This document shows, piece by piece, positions 1-13,400 of a DNA stretch of 64,000 nucleotides. Location of the stretch: contig OX453272.1 of the NCBI GenBank assembly GCA_949710005.1, positions 7,282,133-7,346,132 on the forward strand, in the 5' to 3' direction. Each line of letters starts with the position of its first letter. The first letter of the stretch is position 1. The DNA is from Ricordea florida (taxonomy: Eukaryota > Cnidaria > Anthozoa > Corallimorpharia > Ricordeidae). The notes under the pieces were generated by a model, which ran no database searches, had not been told where the DNA came from, and saw only the letters and a list, made by a program, of their open reading frames with translations. The position numbers and the translations under genes were made by a program.

Positions 1-354
1 ACAAGCTGTGAGCAGTTTATCAGCTACGAATGCCATTCGTCCAAGATGCTTAAAGGACGCGGCCCCGCCTGGTGGGTGTCACGTGATGGGAATAAGATGA
101 CGTATTGTGGTGGTAGCAGCAAACCGGGAAAATGCGCATGCGGAGTGACAAGCTCGTGTGCAGATCCCACCAGAAGTTGTAACTGTGATAAAAACGATGA
201 TGAATGGCGTGAAGACAGCGGTCCTCTTACTAACAAGGATCATCTCCCTGTTACTCAGCTGCGACTTGGTGACACAAGAGATGCCAACGAAGAAGGATAT
301 CACATTCTGGGTAAATTAAAATGCTCTGGAATGAGACCCATTCCTGGCAAATAA
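1..354 (+). CDS. Terminal exon of a CNTNAP/neurexin-IV-like secreted protein (5' partial)
   Basis: The reading frame is open from base 1 and stops at TAA 352-354, giving about 117 C-terminal residues. The order of motifs fits the fibrinogen-like segment of contactin-associated proteins: CEQFISYEC, then GPAWWVSRDGNKMTY, a cysteine cluster ending CNCD, WREDSGPL, LPVTQLRLGDT and a final LGKLKC. In coral genomes this module commonly ends secreted proteins built as signal peptide, PAN, EGF, EGF and fibrinogen-like domain. The exons around 34-47 kb look like the front half of such a paralog. The usual tryptophan in MTYWGG is cysteine here. The role is presumably extracellular adhesion or matrix. 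The upstream exons lie outside the window. The family assignment is firm; the exact gene name is not. Confidence 0.8.
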   Translation, partial: TSCEQFISYECHSSKMLKGRGPAWWVSRDGNKMTYCGGSSKPGKCACGVTSSCADPTRSCNCDKNDDEWREDSGPLTNKDHLPVTQLRLGDTRDANEEGYHILGKLKCSGMRPIPGK

Positions 355-374
355 TATAATAATAATAATAATAT
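351..374. repeat. TAA/AATA microsatellite
   Basis: A short run of TAA-type triplets directly follows the stop codon of the first exon. Confidence 0.7.
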
Positions 375-1440
375 AGAAAGGACGCGGAGAATTGCTTTCT
401 TTAGCCACAATTTTCAATCAGGAATGGCGCAGACGTCAAGGGCTAAAGACATTAAGATGTAAACTTATTGGCAGCACACTTTATAATACACATTTAAATA
501 TGATAGCACAACCGATGCAAAGCATTTAAGAATAGGTACATCGCGTATAAGGTCAAATAGTGTGAACTCGTGTAGGTTTCAGACTAATTCGTAGCTACAA
601 AAATGGATAAGGAACACTAGTTACGACTACCAATACTTTCTCTTCTTTTTATCAAGTCTTTCTTCCACTCAGGCATACCGAACCATCGCTGTTCCTCTTT
701 TAACCTACAGTAAAACAGAAATAAAAAAGTCTCGCTTGCCTTAATGTACGTAAATTTTGAATTTGCCTTCTCCCAGTAGATAGAAATGTCTCTACACTTG
801 TGTGAGGGGGTTATGATTCTAGTAACGTAAGGGTCAGTTCAGCATGCCCAAATTTGCTAGAGTTAAGATTTGCACTGTGCTGCCTAGAAAGCGTTCTTCT
901 ACGCGTTGCGTTCATACCGTATTTATACTGGATGGTTATACACCATAATTATCTGTGATGGATACGTACCGGGTTTCTACGTTTGCAAACATACCGCGCA
1001 GTTACGTGATGCCAAAAAAACCTTGCATGCTGTCGTAATTTGTAATAATTTCGCACTTTGTAATACCTGGTAGTCGCCATCAGATTTCCTTCCTTTCCTT
1101 TTGACTCAATTCATAGGAGTTCGCCAACCATCATATTGCAAGGTTAAAATATTTTGAAAAAAAAAAACATCAGCCGACCATCAAACGGGAGCAAGAGCCC
1201 GTCAAGTTTTTCCACTTGGAAATGTAAATTTTGTAAGCAAGGGAAACTTCACCCTAGTATTCCCGGCACGGGGTGCCGTGTCGCGTCGAAGTAGTAAATC
1301 GGTTTGGCTCGCATTTCTCTCATACTACATGAGAAATTTCTGCAATTTGATTGGCTACGAGCAGTGGTATTTCTGCTTAATTTGAAATACCTAAATGTGA
1401 AAATTACAAGCATTTTGCGAGTAGCAGTATAAACAAATAA
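375..1440. other. No gene seen
   Basis: AT-rich non-coding DNA. I see no open frame with splice sites or a recognisable motif. The last part (about 1245-1440) contains sequence typical of dispersed coral repeats, with a 'GATTGGCTACGAGC' block. Confidence 0.5.
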
Positions 1441-1449
1441 TAGCATGAT

Positions 1450-1480
<31 letters not shown>

Positions 1481-1596
1481 ATGATATTTCAAAATTGTCT
1501 CAAATTTCACTCGCCTAACGGCTCTTGAAATTACGTACAACAATTTTGAAATATCCCTCGTGGTATTTATACCAAATATCACTACAAACCATGCTA
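1441..1596. repeat. Fold-back repeat (MITE-like)
   Basis: Two arms of about 55 bp, at 1441-1498 and 1538-1596, are imperfect reverse complements. One begins TAGCATGATTTGTACGTGAT and the other ends in the complement with a few changes. The loop is about 40 bp. This is a short inverted-repeat element without coding capacity. Confidence 0.7.
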
Positions 1597-1873
1597 TTAC
1601 CTATACATACATTACATCGGAGCTGGAACATAATTCCGTACGTCACCTGACTGATCACGTTATTATCTTTGATGACTAGGTGCCATACATGTTTGTGACA
1701 GAAGATATGTGAATCTCATAAATTGGAAGGATAAATCCAGTCTGGAAGACCTCATTACAGAGTGGGACAAGGTTTGTCACAAACTGCGACAGCTTATTTT
1801 ATTACAAAGTGTGTCAAGGTTAATTACAAAGTGAGACATAAACAAAGTGCGACGATTATTACAAATTGCAACA

Positions 1874-1977
1874 GCTGTTATGCGATGCCTACATATCGTG
1901 ATTCTATGTGACGCCTACATACCGTGCTGTTATGCGATGCCTACACACCGTGATTCTACGTGATGCCTACATACCTT
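1874..1977. repeat. 52-bp tandem duplication
   Basis: Two near-identical 52-bp units each begin GCTGTTATGCGATGCCTACA. The copies start at 1874 and 1926. Related 'ATTACAAAGTG' short repeats precede them from about 1750. Confidence 0.75.
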
Positions 1978-2537
1978 GCTTCTTCACGTTTAGTGAGCAA
2001 TGGTATCTTCCATTTTGGAACACCCATCCACTTCCTTTTCTCTATTTCCCTCTGAAAAACAAAGCAACAAAAATATCTCTCATGAACCGCGAGAGATGCT
2101 TATTTTTTTATCAGCATCAAATGATACGTGGATTAAACTTTGAGTTATTCACCTTTTCACATGGCTTCTTTCAGATTTCCATACCCTAATAGACTCTTAA
2201 TAGATTCGCGCACGCTGGTCGATGAACGGCACAACAATTCGAGGTCACATTTTGCTAACTCTCTCTTCCGCTCTTATAACCAGGTAAGGAGGTCAAAGTG
2301 ATCGAGTTTTCTATCGACAATTACACAGGAAAATTATCTATCGCAGCCCTCCTAATGGTGTGACAAATACTCACTGTATCTAACAATGTCAAAAAATTCT
2401 ACACAACTGCCAACGAGTTAAACAGATTTTCAAATTTCGAATTTGAAACACAGAATTGTTGCTGTTACTATACCGGTTTCTATCATCTGTATTCATGTCG
2501 TTTTGTTTGCGAGTGTGTTTCTGTTGAAGCGACTGTC

Positions 2538-4440
2538 TTAACGGACGCTTAATGGCATGACAGTCAGAGAGAATCTTACCATGTCTTCTTCTATTCTCTG
2601 TCTGGCTTTCTCCTTTATCCTCCGGTTAACTAAGACCTGTCTCCTCCACGCGGTTAAAGCATTCCACTCATTCTCGCTCCCTGGTTCGTCTAATTGGTTA
2701 AGGGAAATCCAAGATGGAACTCCTAAATCACTCTTATTACTGAAAGGACGTGTATCTGCAGCGACTTCGACGTCATCAGCGGTATCTCGTACAGCGACAT
2801 GCCCATCTTTTCCTTGTTTTTGTTGATCATTAACTTTAACGTCGCACCAGGACTCTACTTCTGTGCTACCATTCCCAGTGCCAAAGACTGTCATACAATC
2901 TTCCGCATTGTTACTTACATTAGTGACTTGTAAACTTTCACTTGCGTGGTGATTAACATCCGCTGTAACACTCTCAAACGCGTGCGGAGATTCTTCGTTA
3001 TCTGTATGGTTATTACCTGGAAACAAAGTAACGCCGTATTTTAGCTATGAGGTTTTAGTAATGGACCACCCGTCAGAAACTCCCTCTATCAACAACTCTT
3101 TGGTGACTATTGTAACCAGAGCGATGAGTGTACAAATGACAAGGATATAACCAGGGAGACTACACAAGGCCTTGATTCCCCATCAAGAAAACCACTACAG
3201 CTCGACTCCACAAGTGTCAAACATGCTCTTTCCCAAGTTCAGGGAGGCCCGAACGACAGAGGACTTCCTGTATTCTTCGCATTACTATAAGGGCTGGACA
3301 AAAGTATAACGTTTAAATTAAACAAGCCTCTTCTGTCGGAACGTTTAGTTCAAAACATCATCCCGTATACCCCGAGGGAGACCTGGGTAAGAAAGAACGT
3401 TTTTAGAGTCGCGATGAGTGAAACTTTCATTATTAATTATTATTATATGGCTACAATAGTACGCGCGCTCTGATTGGCTGCTGAGCGGACAAGATTTTCT
3501 TGTAATGGCCGAGCATTATGAAATTTTTTCAGCATTTTTTTTTCCTTTGATATAGACAAAAGTTGTCTCATTTTCAAGGAAACTGTTTTTTCTGTCACTT
3601 CTTGTTTCGATCGCACGGTGTGTTTCGGTTCTGTGAACATAACCTCGAATGACCTCTTGCGCCCGCAAAAGGATATTGAAAAACCGTTTTTCCAGTGCTA
3701 AAAAGGACATATAATAAATAACTTATTAACCTCGTCTGTTAGGTCACAACAAACAAATCTCAGACCTCGGCCTTGACTGTACTAATCTCGCTATTGCTCG
3801 GTCAATACATCAAGGCCTTGGTCCGAGATTTCCCTGTAATGACCTCACTCTCGGTTAATAAGTAGTATTTATTATATGACTACAATAGTACGCGCGCTCT
3901 GATCGGCTGCTGAGCGGGCAAGATTTTCTTGTAATAACCGAGCGTTATGAAAATTTTTCAAAAAAAATTTTTTTTTTTTTCAGTGTAGACTAACGTTGTC
4001 TCATTTTCAAAGAAACTGTTTCTTCTGTCACTTCTGGTTTAGATCGAATGGTCAAATGTCTTCGGCGCCCTAGACAGCGCCAGAGTGAGTAACGCGTGAG
4101 GCCTTCAACATCACTGCATCTCGAAATTCATGTTTCGGTTTGTTGTCCAATCAGATGACCGTGTGTATGACAGATTGGCTGGCTGACTGACTGACTGGCT
4201 GACTGGCTGACTGACTGTCTGACAGACTGACTGGCTGGCTGACTGACTGACTGACTGGCTAAATTTCAGACTGAATGACGGACAGATTGACTGACTGATT
4301 AGCTGGCTGACCGATTGCCTTACTGACAAAGTGACTGATTAACTGACTGGCCGACCGACTGCCGGACTGACTGACTGACTGACCGACTGCCTGACTGACT
4401 GACTGACTGACTGACTGACTGACTGACTGACCGACTGCCT

Positions 4441-4476
<36 letters not shown>

Positions 4477-7400
4477 CTCCGACTTGTTGACTGATCATGA
4501 CTAACTGGCTGACTGACCGATCATGACTCATTTGTGACTGGCTGACTGACTGATCATGACTGACTGACTGACTCTCCGACTTGTTGACTGATCATGACAG
4601 ACTGGCTGACTAACCGATCATGACTCACTGGCTGACTAACCGATCATGACTCATTTGTGACTGGCTGACTGACTGATCTTGACTGACTGACTGACTGACT
4701 GACTGACTGACTGTCTGACGTAAATCAAACGAGTTGATTAAGTAAGTTATACCACCGTAAGGTAAAAAGGAGGTGCTGACGTTTCGAGCGTTAGCCCTTC
4801 GTCGGAGCTCCGACGAAGGGCTAACGCTCGAAACGTCAGCAACTCCTTTTTACCTTACGGTGGTATAACTTACTTAATCAACTCGTTTGATTTACCCATT
4901 TTCTTGTGTTTCAACTTCCCACCGACGCAGCACCAGTTTCTTTAGAAACTATCCCCACAACGACTGTCTGACGGACTGACTGACTGACTGACTGACTCTC
5001 CGACTTGTTGACTGATCATGACTGACTGGCTGACTGACCGATCATGACTCATTTGTGACTGGCTGACTGACTGATCATGACTGACTGACTCTCTCACCGA
5101 CTCTCTGACTAACAGATAGTCACGACTGACTGACTGATAGTCATGCATCCTCTGTTCTGTTATTTAACAAACTTAAATGGATTCCTTTCTTTGAGAATGC
5201 TAAACTAGCCAAGTGTTGTATCATACACAAACGTTTGCAAGGTCGCGCGCCCAGTTATCTTACAAGCTTATTAGTACTTACCAGTGAGACTCATTCACGG
5301 CAAACTAGATACGCTAAATTTAACAAAGCCTGTTCTCGAGTGAAACGAAATACAGAAGGTAGAAGACCATAAATACTGTGACTGCTTGCCAAGAGTGGAA
5401 TAAGCTACATCTTCAAATGAGAAAACAGAGACTCTCAAATTTTCTTTGGAGCAGGATTCAGTTTAAAGATCAGCAATTTTTAAATCGTTCTTCATTACAA
5501 ATACTGTGCCGCGTGCTTATAATTGTATTATAGTTTTGTAGATTTTTAATAATTTTATTGTAAGCCTTAATTTTTAATTATTTTAATCTTGTAATGAGGG
5601 CCACTAGTTTATTAGTATTTATATGCTATTTCGTGCTACCCTCGATAAATGAAGACTTTACTTACTGGCTGACTGACTAACTGACTGACTGGCTGACTAA
5701 CTGATCATTACTGACTGACTAACCGATCATGACTGACTGGCTGACTAACCGATCATGACTGACTGGCTGACTAACCTCGATAAATAAAGACTTTACTTAC
5801 TAGCTGACTGACTGACTGACTGACTGACTGACTGACTGACTAACTGATCATTACTGACTGGCCGAGTAACTGATCATGACTGACCGACTGATTAACCGAT
5901 CATTACTGACTGACTGACTGACTGACTGACTGACTGACTAACTGATCATTACCGACTGGCTGACTGACTGATCATGACTAACTGACAGACTGACTGAGGT
6001 CCCGAGTTGAATAACACACGCTGTCAAAAGAGGAGAGAAAAAGAAAATAAACATCAAGGGAATGAGAAACAAACCAACAAGGTGAGCCAAAAAGAGAAGC
6101 CATCCTCAGAAATTCAACCCTGAACATCATCCCATCACAAACATTTATTTGTTAACTCACTCGATTTGTGATTAGCTATTAACTTCATAGGAAAGCCGTC
6201 AAGTAAATGCATTAGTTTACAGTTTATTATTGGTAATCATTCTCTTGTATTCCATTACTTATCCTCCTAAATGTATCTGTTGATACCACAAGGAGAAAAT
6301 GAAGGCTGATCACTATGGGGATTTAAAGGGTTAACTGGCATATATTTATATGTTTATTGTGAGATAATTTCTTCGTCAACTATATTTCAGTTATAGACTC
6401 TTTTATTGACTTTTGTTGTAAGATTTAATTTCTTGAGCAAGGTTAGTGTTCACTGTAGTCTCATGTGCGGTTCGGTAAAGATTCACCTAAAGGAAAATAG
6501 CGTCTCGTCATCTAAGGACTTAAAGGACCGTGTCAAATTAATAAGTTGAAATATCAAAAACATTCTTTTTAGAAACTTATGAAGCAAAATTGTTCTCACT
6601 GTTTATTTTGCTTATTCAAAACGATGATTACACTTTGTCGCGCGAGATTTGGAAGACTTTGAAGGAACACCCTGTACATATCATCAACGTTTGCATGGCG
6701 CAATCCAAAACTCTCCCTTTCTCTCCTAAATGTCCAAATTTATCGCTCTTCTACTACGCCAGCTGTAAGGAAAACTCTTTAACAACATTATATGAGCACA
6801 GGTCTCAGTCATGATTAAAAACGCAACACCGAATATGAATAAGAATTCAACTGTGTCGATTCTGGCTTCAAATTAAAGTGCCCTATTACGTTTTAGCACT
6901 TTAAAGTGATTTAAAACCTCGATGTAAGGTGGTTTAGAGGAATCTTTCAAAGCAAAGACTACTTGGAAAAAAAAACAATACCAGTGGAATTAAGTTTAAC
7001 TATTTGAGGTAACTGTTTGAATAACTGTAAATCACATCAAAATCGAAATATATTAGTTGCATTCTTATATTGCTTAGATTACAAGGTACCACATTAAAAT
7101 AAATAAACTGCTTTCGATGTCTTCGTACGTTTTAGTTTTGAAAATCGTCAGCTTGGTTTAAGACTTCATTCTTTGGCTGTCGATCCACGCTCAGTACTGA
7201 CGAAATGTAGAAACCACGGGGTCACAATCGCGTGGTAACTTTATGAAACAAAAAAAGTAGAAATTAGCGATGAAAGAACTTTACAAGTCGTGTTTCATTG
7301 CGGAAGGAGAACTGAAGTCTCACAAATAGAGAGATGGAAATAGACGATAGAAACTTGACAGAAAAGAAGCCGACTGGTGCTCAAAAAACAGAGAAAAGGC

Positions 7401-10361
7401 AGTAGACAAGTGCTCGAGAAACAGAGAAAAGACAGTAGACAAGGTGATCCGTGCTTGACTATTTTTACTGCAAATAGCAGTCACTAGGACTGGTCACCAT
7501 TTTAGTCGCACATTTATTTTGTTTTGTTTTTATTTGGATTGTAAATAACACTGAGTGTGTTCCGTGCAGAGTACAAGCCAAGGCGCTACCGTCACGATTT
7601 CTACAATTCAATAAAAGCAGCCTCTCACAATAAAAAACTCCCTTTGTTGTCCGTAAGCTTAGTGGTATAACACCCTTAAGATTGAGTGTGCATCATCTGC
7701 AAGCAAATATCATGAAAACAGAAATAGTTCACGTGCAGCGAACATTGGGTATGTATATCAGGACGAGAAGAGAACAATCTCGATCCCAAAGCCCGCGTTC
7801 CCTTGACCAGTGGTCGAAAAAGTTGTCGTCCTTTTAATTTACTGCTCAAGGTGACCTGGCCTCGGGGAACAAGATTGGACAAAAGGGAGAAGACAACTCG
7901 ACACGCATGCGCTAGTAAAACAAAGAGAGTTCATACCGGAATTTTCACTGAACTCTGATGGAGGTGGAAGAATGCTCCCAAAATGAGGCAACGGCTGCAG
8001 TTGTCTTTTTCTTAAGGGTTTTGGTGATATGACACGACTAACAACGGGCGGCGTTGTCTTTTTAGGAAGCACTTGCTTCAGAGATTTTACAGGATCCTGC
8101 TTGCTAATGAGTGCAGCAGGCTTCTTTGCCTTTTCCCTCTGGCTCTCTAGATTCACGATGGTCCTGTTTTGTTGCTTCGAAGCCGCTAACTTTCCTGATT
8201 CGTTGTCCTTAATTATGAAGCTTTGTTTGGCCTCTCCTTGCCTCTTATGTGCTTTCGCTTGCTGCGAAATAAATCAAACAAATAAAAACATTCAAAAATT
8301 TATTCACGAATCTTTTAGAGTTCTTAGTCTTGCAGTCGCGGAAACCTCGCTGCCGGTCTTCCGCTTCGCTGGTCTAACAAACACTTGGACTGTATCTCCG
8401 TTAACTTGCGATTTATTCCGTGGTGCTGCCACGTACCTCAGGACTTACATTCAGCTATACTCACAATTCTTAAACTCTAAGACCCTCTCCGGAAACTCTC
8501 CAAAAACTCTGGATTACAATATTCTGAACCAGTATTTATATGTATCCTTACGCAACGGTATTTCAGTCGGATTACACATCGAGCAACGTCCTATGTTGTA
8601 ATATAACTTAATTTAATAAGCATATTTCTCAATTTTGCATGTTCCTTGACCTTATTTAGTGATCTAAACGTGTGTAACTACTTCGGTTATTGAATGTTCT
8701 AAATCGGACTGGTTATGGTTTCGCAATCTGTCACACAGTGTAGTCCGTTGGTTTTGACAAGTTGAGTGATGAATCTAATTATAGATGACCTAGTGACACA
8801 CTGTACTTGCAGAAGGCAGCATTAAGTTAAAAGATCTGAAATCTTAAATCAGTACTAAATGAAAGTATTTTTTCTGAATATTCAGTAGTTGAACTCTTGC
8901 TACCCCAACGAGACTGATATTATGAAAACTAGTTAGCATGGATCTAACATACGAGGTGTACTGCATTAGGACAGTGGGTTATCGCAAGTATATAACCGGG
9001 GACTTTTGTGTGTGTGGAAGAGCGGGTAAGTGAAGAGTGTAGCACTTTGTGTGTTCGGAATAAAGCGTACATTTGTAAGCCTTTGTGGTCTTCCTTTGTT
9101 GCTCCACTTCAATACACGAGGAAATACGCTTTGAAAATACAGTATGGATTATTTCCTTGAAGAGAAAATTATAGCTACTTAAAACTATTTTCTGCGGTAA
9201 TCACTGTGCACTGAATAGAGGCCCGCTAATGCGCATGATACTTTCATGGCGGCAGCTCGATTCCTCAGGTTACGGGCATTTGTTGTTTTGTAAGGCCATG
9301 TTTAATAGATTGAGGAAAAATACATGAAAACAGATGTGCAACGGTTAACAATCCGATAACAAACATTGTCATAGTCAACGTCATCGTCACTGTCATCATT
9401 GCCATTATCATTGTCATCGTTATCATTGTCATTGTCATCGTCATTGTCACTGTCATTAGTCATTATCACCAACATTGTCATTATTGTCATTATCATTATC
9501 ACTGTCATCGTCATCATTGTCATTATCATTGTCAATGTCATTGTCATTGTCATCGTTGTCATTGTCATCGTCATCGTCATCGTCATCATTGTCATCGTCA
9601 TTATTGTCATTGTCATTGTCATCGTCATCATTGTCATTGTCATTGTCATCGACATCATTGTCATTGTCATCGACATCATTGTCACTGTCATTGTGATCGT
9701 CATCATTGTCATTGTTATTGTCATCATTGATATTCTCATTGTCACCGTCATCATTGCCACTGTCACCGTCATCATTGTCATTGTCACCGTCATCATTGTC
9801 ATTGTCATTGTCATCGTCATCATTGTCATTGTCATTGTCATTGTCATTGTCATCGTCATCATTGTCATTGTCATTGTCATCGTCATCATTGTCATTGTCA
9901 TTGTCATCGTCATCATTGTCATTGTCACCATCATCATTGTCATTATCATTGTCATTGTCATTCTCATTGTCATTCTCATTCTCACTGTCATCGTTATCAT
10001 TGTCCTTGTCATCGTCATCATTGTCATTGCCACCATCATCATTGTCACTGTCACCATCATCATTGTCATTATCATTGTCATTGTCATTCTCATTGTCATT
10101 GTCATCAATGTCATTATCATCGTCATCGCCGTTATTGTCATTGCCATTATTTTTTAAAAACATGTATCACTTACAATACAAAAAGGACATAACTTACAAG
10201 CTATAGCTACATATAATACAATAAAAACACTACTTCTAATACTACTACTCCTCCTATTAAATACAAACGTTACTTACAACCTTGTTACTTAAAATTTCCG
10301 ATTTTACAATTACTTTTAGTGTTATTATTATTATCATTATTACTATTACTATTACTATTAC

Positions 10362-10403
<42 letters not shown>

Positions 10404-13400
10404 AAAATCAAGGGTTGTGGTTAGAATTATGGTCAGTTGCAATAATGGCTTAACAATCATAAAAGCAAAGCATGCAACATAAAATTTTGACACTAACAAA
10501 TTCAAGTATCAATTCATCCCCTGCAATTCTCATGTTGGGATTAAATTTCTGAAACATAAAAAATTAGTAATGGTAATCATACGGTTTCGATTTCATGTAT
10601 GTATGTATGTATGTATATGTATATATGTATGTGATCATACGGCTTCGAGTTCAATTTGAAAATTAAATTTCAGCTTTTTGAAAACCACACAAGTGCAAAT
10701 TAATTCCAAATTGAACGAGGAAAACCTTATGATTACTTAGTAATAATATAAATATGAAAAAGTATTGGCCAGATTAAACCTTTCTTGATTTGATGTAGCC
10801 ATTTTTTCTCACTCGAGAAAAATTTCGTTTTCACTTTACGTGATATCATTCGCTTAGAAAATGTCCTATTGTCTGTCAGCCAATCACAATCCAGCATTTC
10901 GAACTGGTGTAACACTTTTTGCACTGGTTCTACACTTGAACTCCACTGCTCTCTCACTGCCAATCAAAATCCAGTATTTTTTTTTCATGTACATTATTAC
11001 GCGGGATGACGTAGTCAGCCAGCGTAAAAAATTCGGTAGCGCATTCCTTTCGTCGTCTTGGGAGTCAAAAATTGCCTTGTTTTTTTTAACTTTCCCGTAT
11101 CCCGAGCCCGTCCCGAAAAAATTGTGTGATTTTTATTGGCTGTAACTCCGAATCACGTGCAAGTCAGGTTGGAAAACAAAAAACATACTGCGTCAGCAAT
11201 TTTAAACCAACACATCCCGCGTAAACGCCTTCAGGCGTCTTCTTGTTAGCTTTAAGACAGGTTTCAGTTCAATGCAGATTGACAATACTTTTGCTTTCGG
11301 TTTATCACTGCTGAGACAGGAGAATCTTGGACCCTTTACTCAACAAACTAAAAGTCTTCGAGATCACGTGGTAAAGGTTTTCCTAGGCTCGGTGCTGGCG
11401 ACTACTCTAGACTATTCTCAAGTTGTGCGCTTAGTACCCTGGCCTTGGAATAGAAGTGAGGCTAGAGGTGACAATGTCTTGTTACAAACCTTCCTGTTCT
11501 TCACATGCAAATAATATAATTTGCACATGAAAGGCAGGGAGGTTTGTAACCAAGCAAGGTCACCTCCAGCCTCGCTTCTATTCAAAAGCTAGACTCCTAA
11601 GGACAAAACTGTAAAATGGCCTAATAGTTCACTGGACCACCTCCTTTTGTTATGATTGACCGAAGAAGTCACTTTCAATTGGTCTTAGTTTTACAAGGAT
11701 CATTTTAAAGCCCGGACATGTATCGTTTCCTATGCCGCAGATCCATTGCAAGGTAGGTGCTAAATACTGAAGTCTATAATTGATGAACCTGCTACACAAA
11801 GAACGTGCAACGTGTCTTAGATCAACTTTTTGTTCTCTTAAAAGTCACCAATTTGCAATTTCTCCTAACATTACCAAATATCAATTAACTAATAAATTGA
11901 TCACACCCCAGATTCTTCAAATTAAGTAGAATTTATACCCATATCTTACAAGTTCAAGAATCACAATGATTTCTTGAGCCTTAGGCTAGTGTTAGGCTAC
12001 ATCAAATTTAAATCTCCATTGAAGCTGTTAACTGATTACTGTGCAACTTTTAAGTGTTACACGTTCTACTGGATGCAATGCTTACAGGTATATTTTAAGT
12101 CATGGATAATTTCTGACTTGGAAGACGCTGTTGGCAAAACGGGAGATAAAGTTAAGTACATTCAACATTCACATAGCAATATCTTATGTTGCTGTTAGCA
12201 TCTGTTTAACTGAAGAGCGGGTCAAGATTTCGCTGGATGGTTTGCTATTCATCAACGTTCGGGAAGATTCGAAATATTGTCTACCAATCGGTAAATACGA
12301 CACGCGCTCTGCGTGTGCTAATTTTTCATTCATGTGAATTGCACCTAAATTCACCGCGTGTAAAATTGAGTGTAAAACGAGGGTCCCCTATTCTTTTTTT
12401 CGTGACGCGTAAATGGGCATTTTTGCTTTGTGTGAAGCGCAAATGAAGATTTATTTTTTTCCGTGATTCGCGAATCTATACTTTGCCGTCCTCGGGAAAC
12501 TGGTTTTACGATTTTTTCGTGATCCGTGAAATATGCATTTACTCGCGTGTGATTTGTGAACCAACGACTTTTGCGGGAATAATTTTTCATTTTTTAGGAG
12601 ATTTTAGCGTCACTGAAGCTTGTAAACTACACCAAACGTAGATGTAAAACCTGCCCGTTCGACGCGCGTGCGGATGGAGGACTGAGAACTAACCACAGCG
12701 ACAGTGTATTTTCCTTTGCATTTTTACGTGGAACGTAATTGCTTGCTTTTTTCTGTGAACGCAAAGCTGCTTCTCGAATTTTTCGTGATGCGTGAAAAGG
12801 CCAATTGCCTTTGCGAGAAACTATTTTCAGAAGAGGTCTAGTGGACCCTCTAAAGCCGCCAAATTGCACGTACTTGAATTGGCACACGTACAGATGCTGC
12901 AATCAGAGGATGCGCTTTTTTCCCGTACGTCACGTGTTCACAAACTCAACGGTTTCCCGCCTAGGCGTGGCAGCGTTCATCACTAGATAAGTACACGCGT
13001 TCATCACGTGGCCATATCTTATGCATCAAACATTTCCGTCCATTTTTTCTGAGCAACAAACTCAAAAGCAGTCAGAATATAATTATGCCAAAGCTGCTGT
13101 GTAATAAAGAAAAATAAATATATAAAAAATAAATGTATATAATTGTATAATTATATATAGTGCCAGAAGCAACGTTGGGCAGCGACAAGTTGAAACATTA
13201 CACCGTTGCTTTAAATTATTTTGCACCCCTGAAGTTGGTGCCACATTTTGCTACAAGCTTCTGTACAATCTTGCAGTAAAACGTCTCTGCATAAGGGTCC
13301 ACTCAGAGAAAGAATAATATAGGACCGTTGCTTCAAGCAAGAAAATTCTAAGTAAGGAGTTAAAACTGTGCTAGGAATTAACCTTGAACCAGAAGAGGAC

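Noticed and set aside
4111..5148. Minus-strand SVSQ-repeat frames
   Set aside because: Translations of the ACTG satellite.
7839..7930. C-terminal extension of the frame at 7839-8156 past 7937
   Set aside because: A good donor (CCG/GTATGA) at 7936 and loss of sequence character indicate intron.
8029..8601. 190-codon plus-strand frame
   Set aside because: Antisense to the espin-like exon 8261-7937. No domain of its own.
9302..10206. Several long open frames on both strands
   Set aside because: They are by-products of the TCATTG hexamer repeat.
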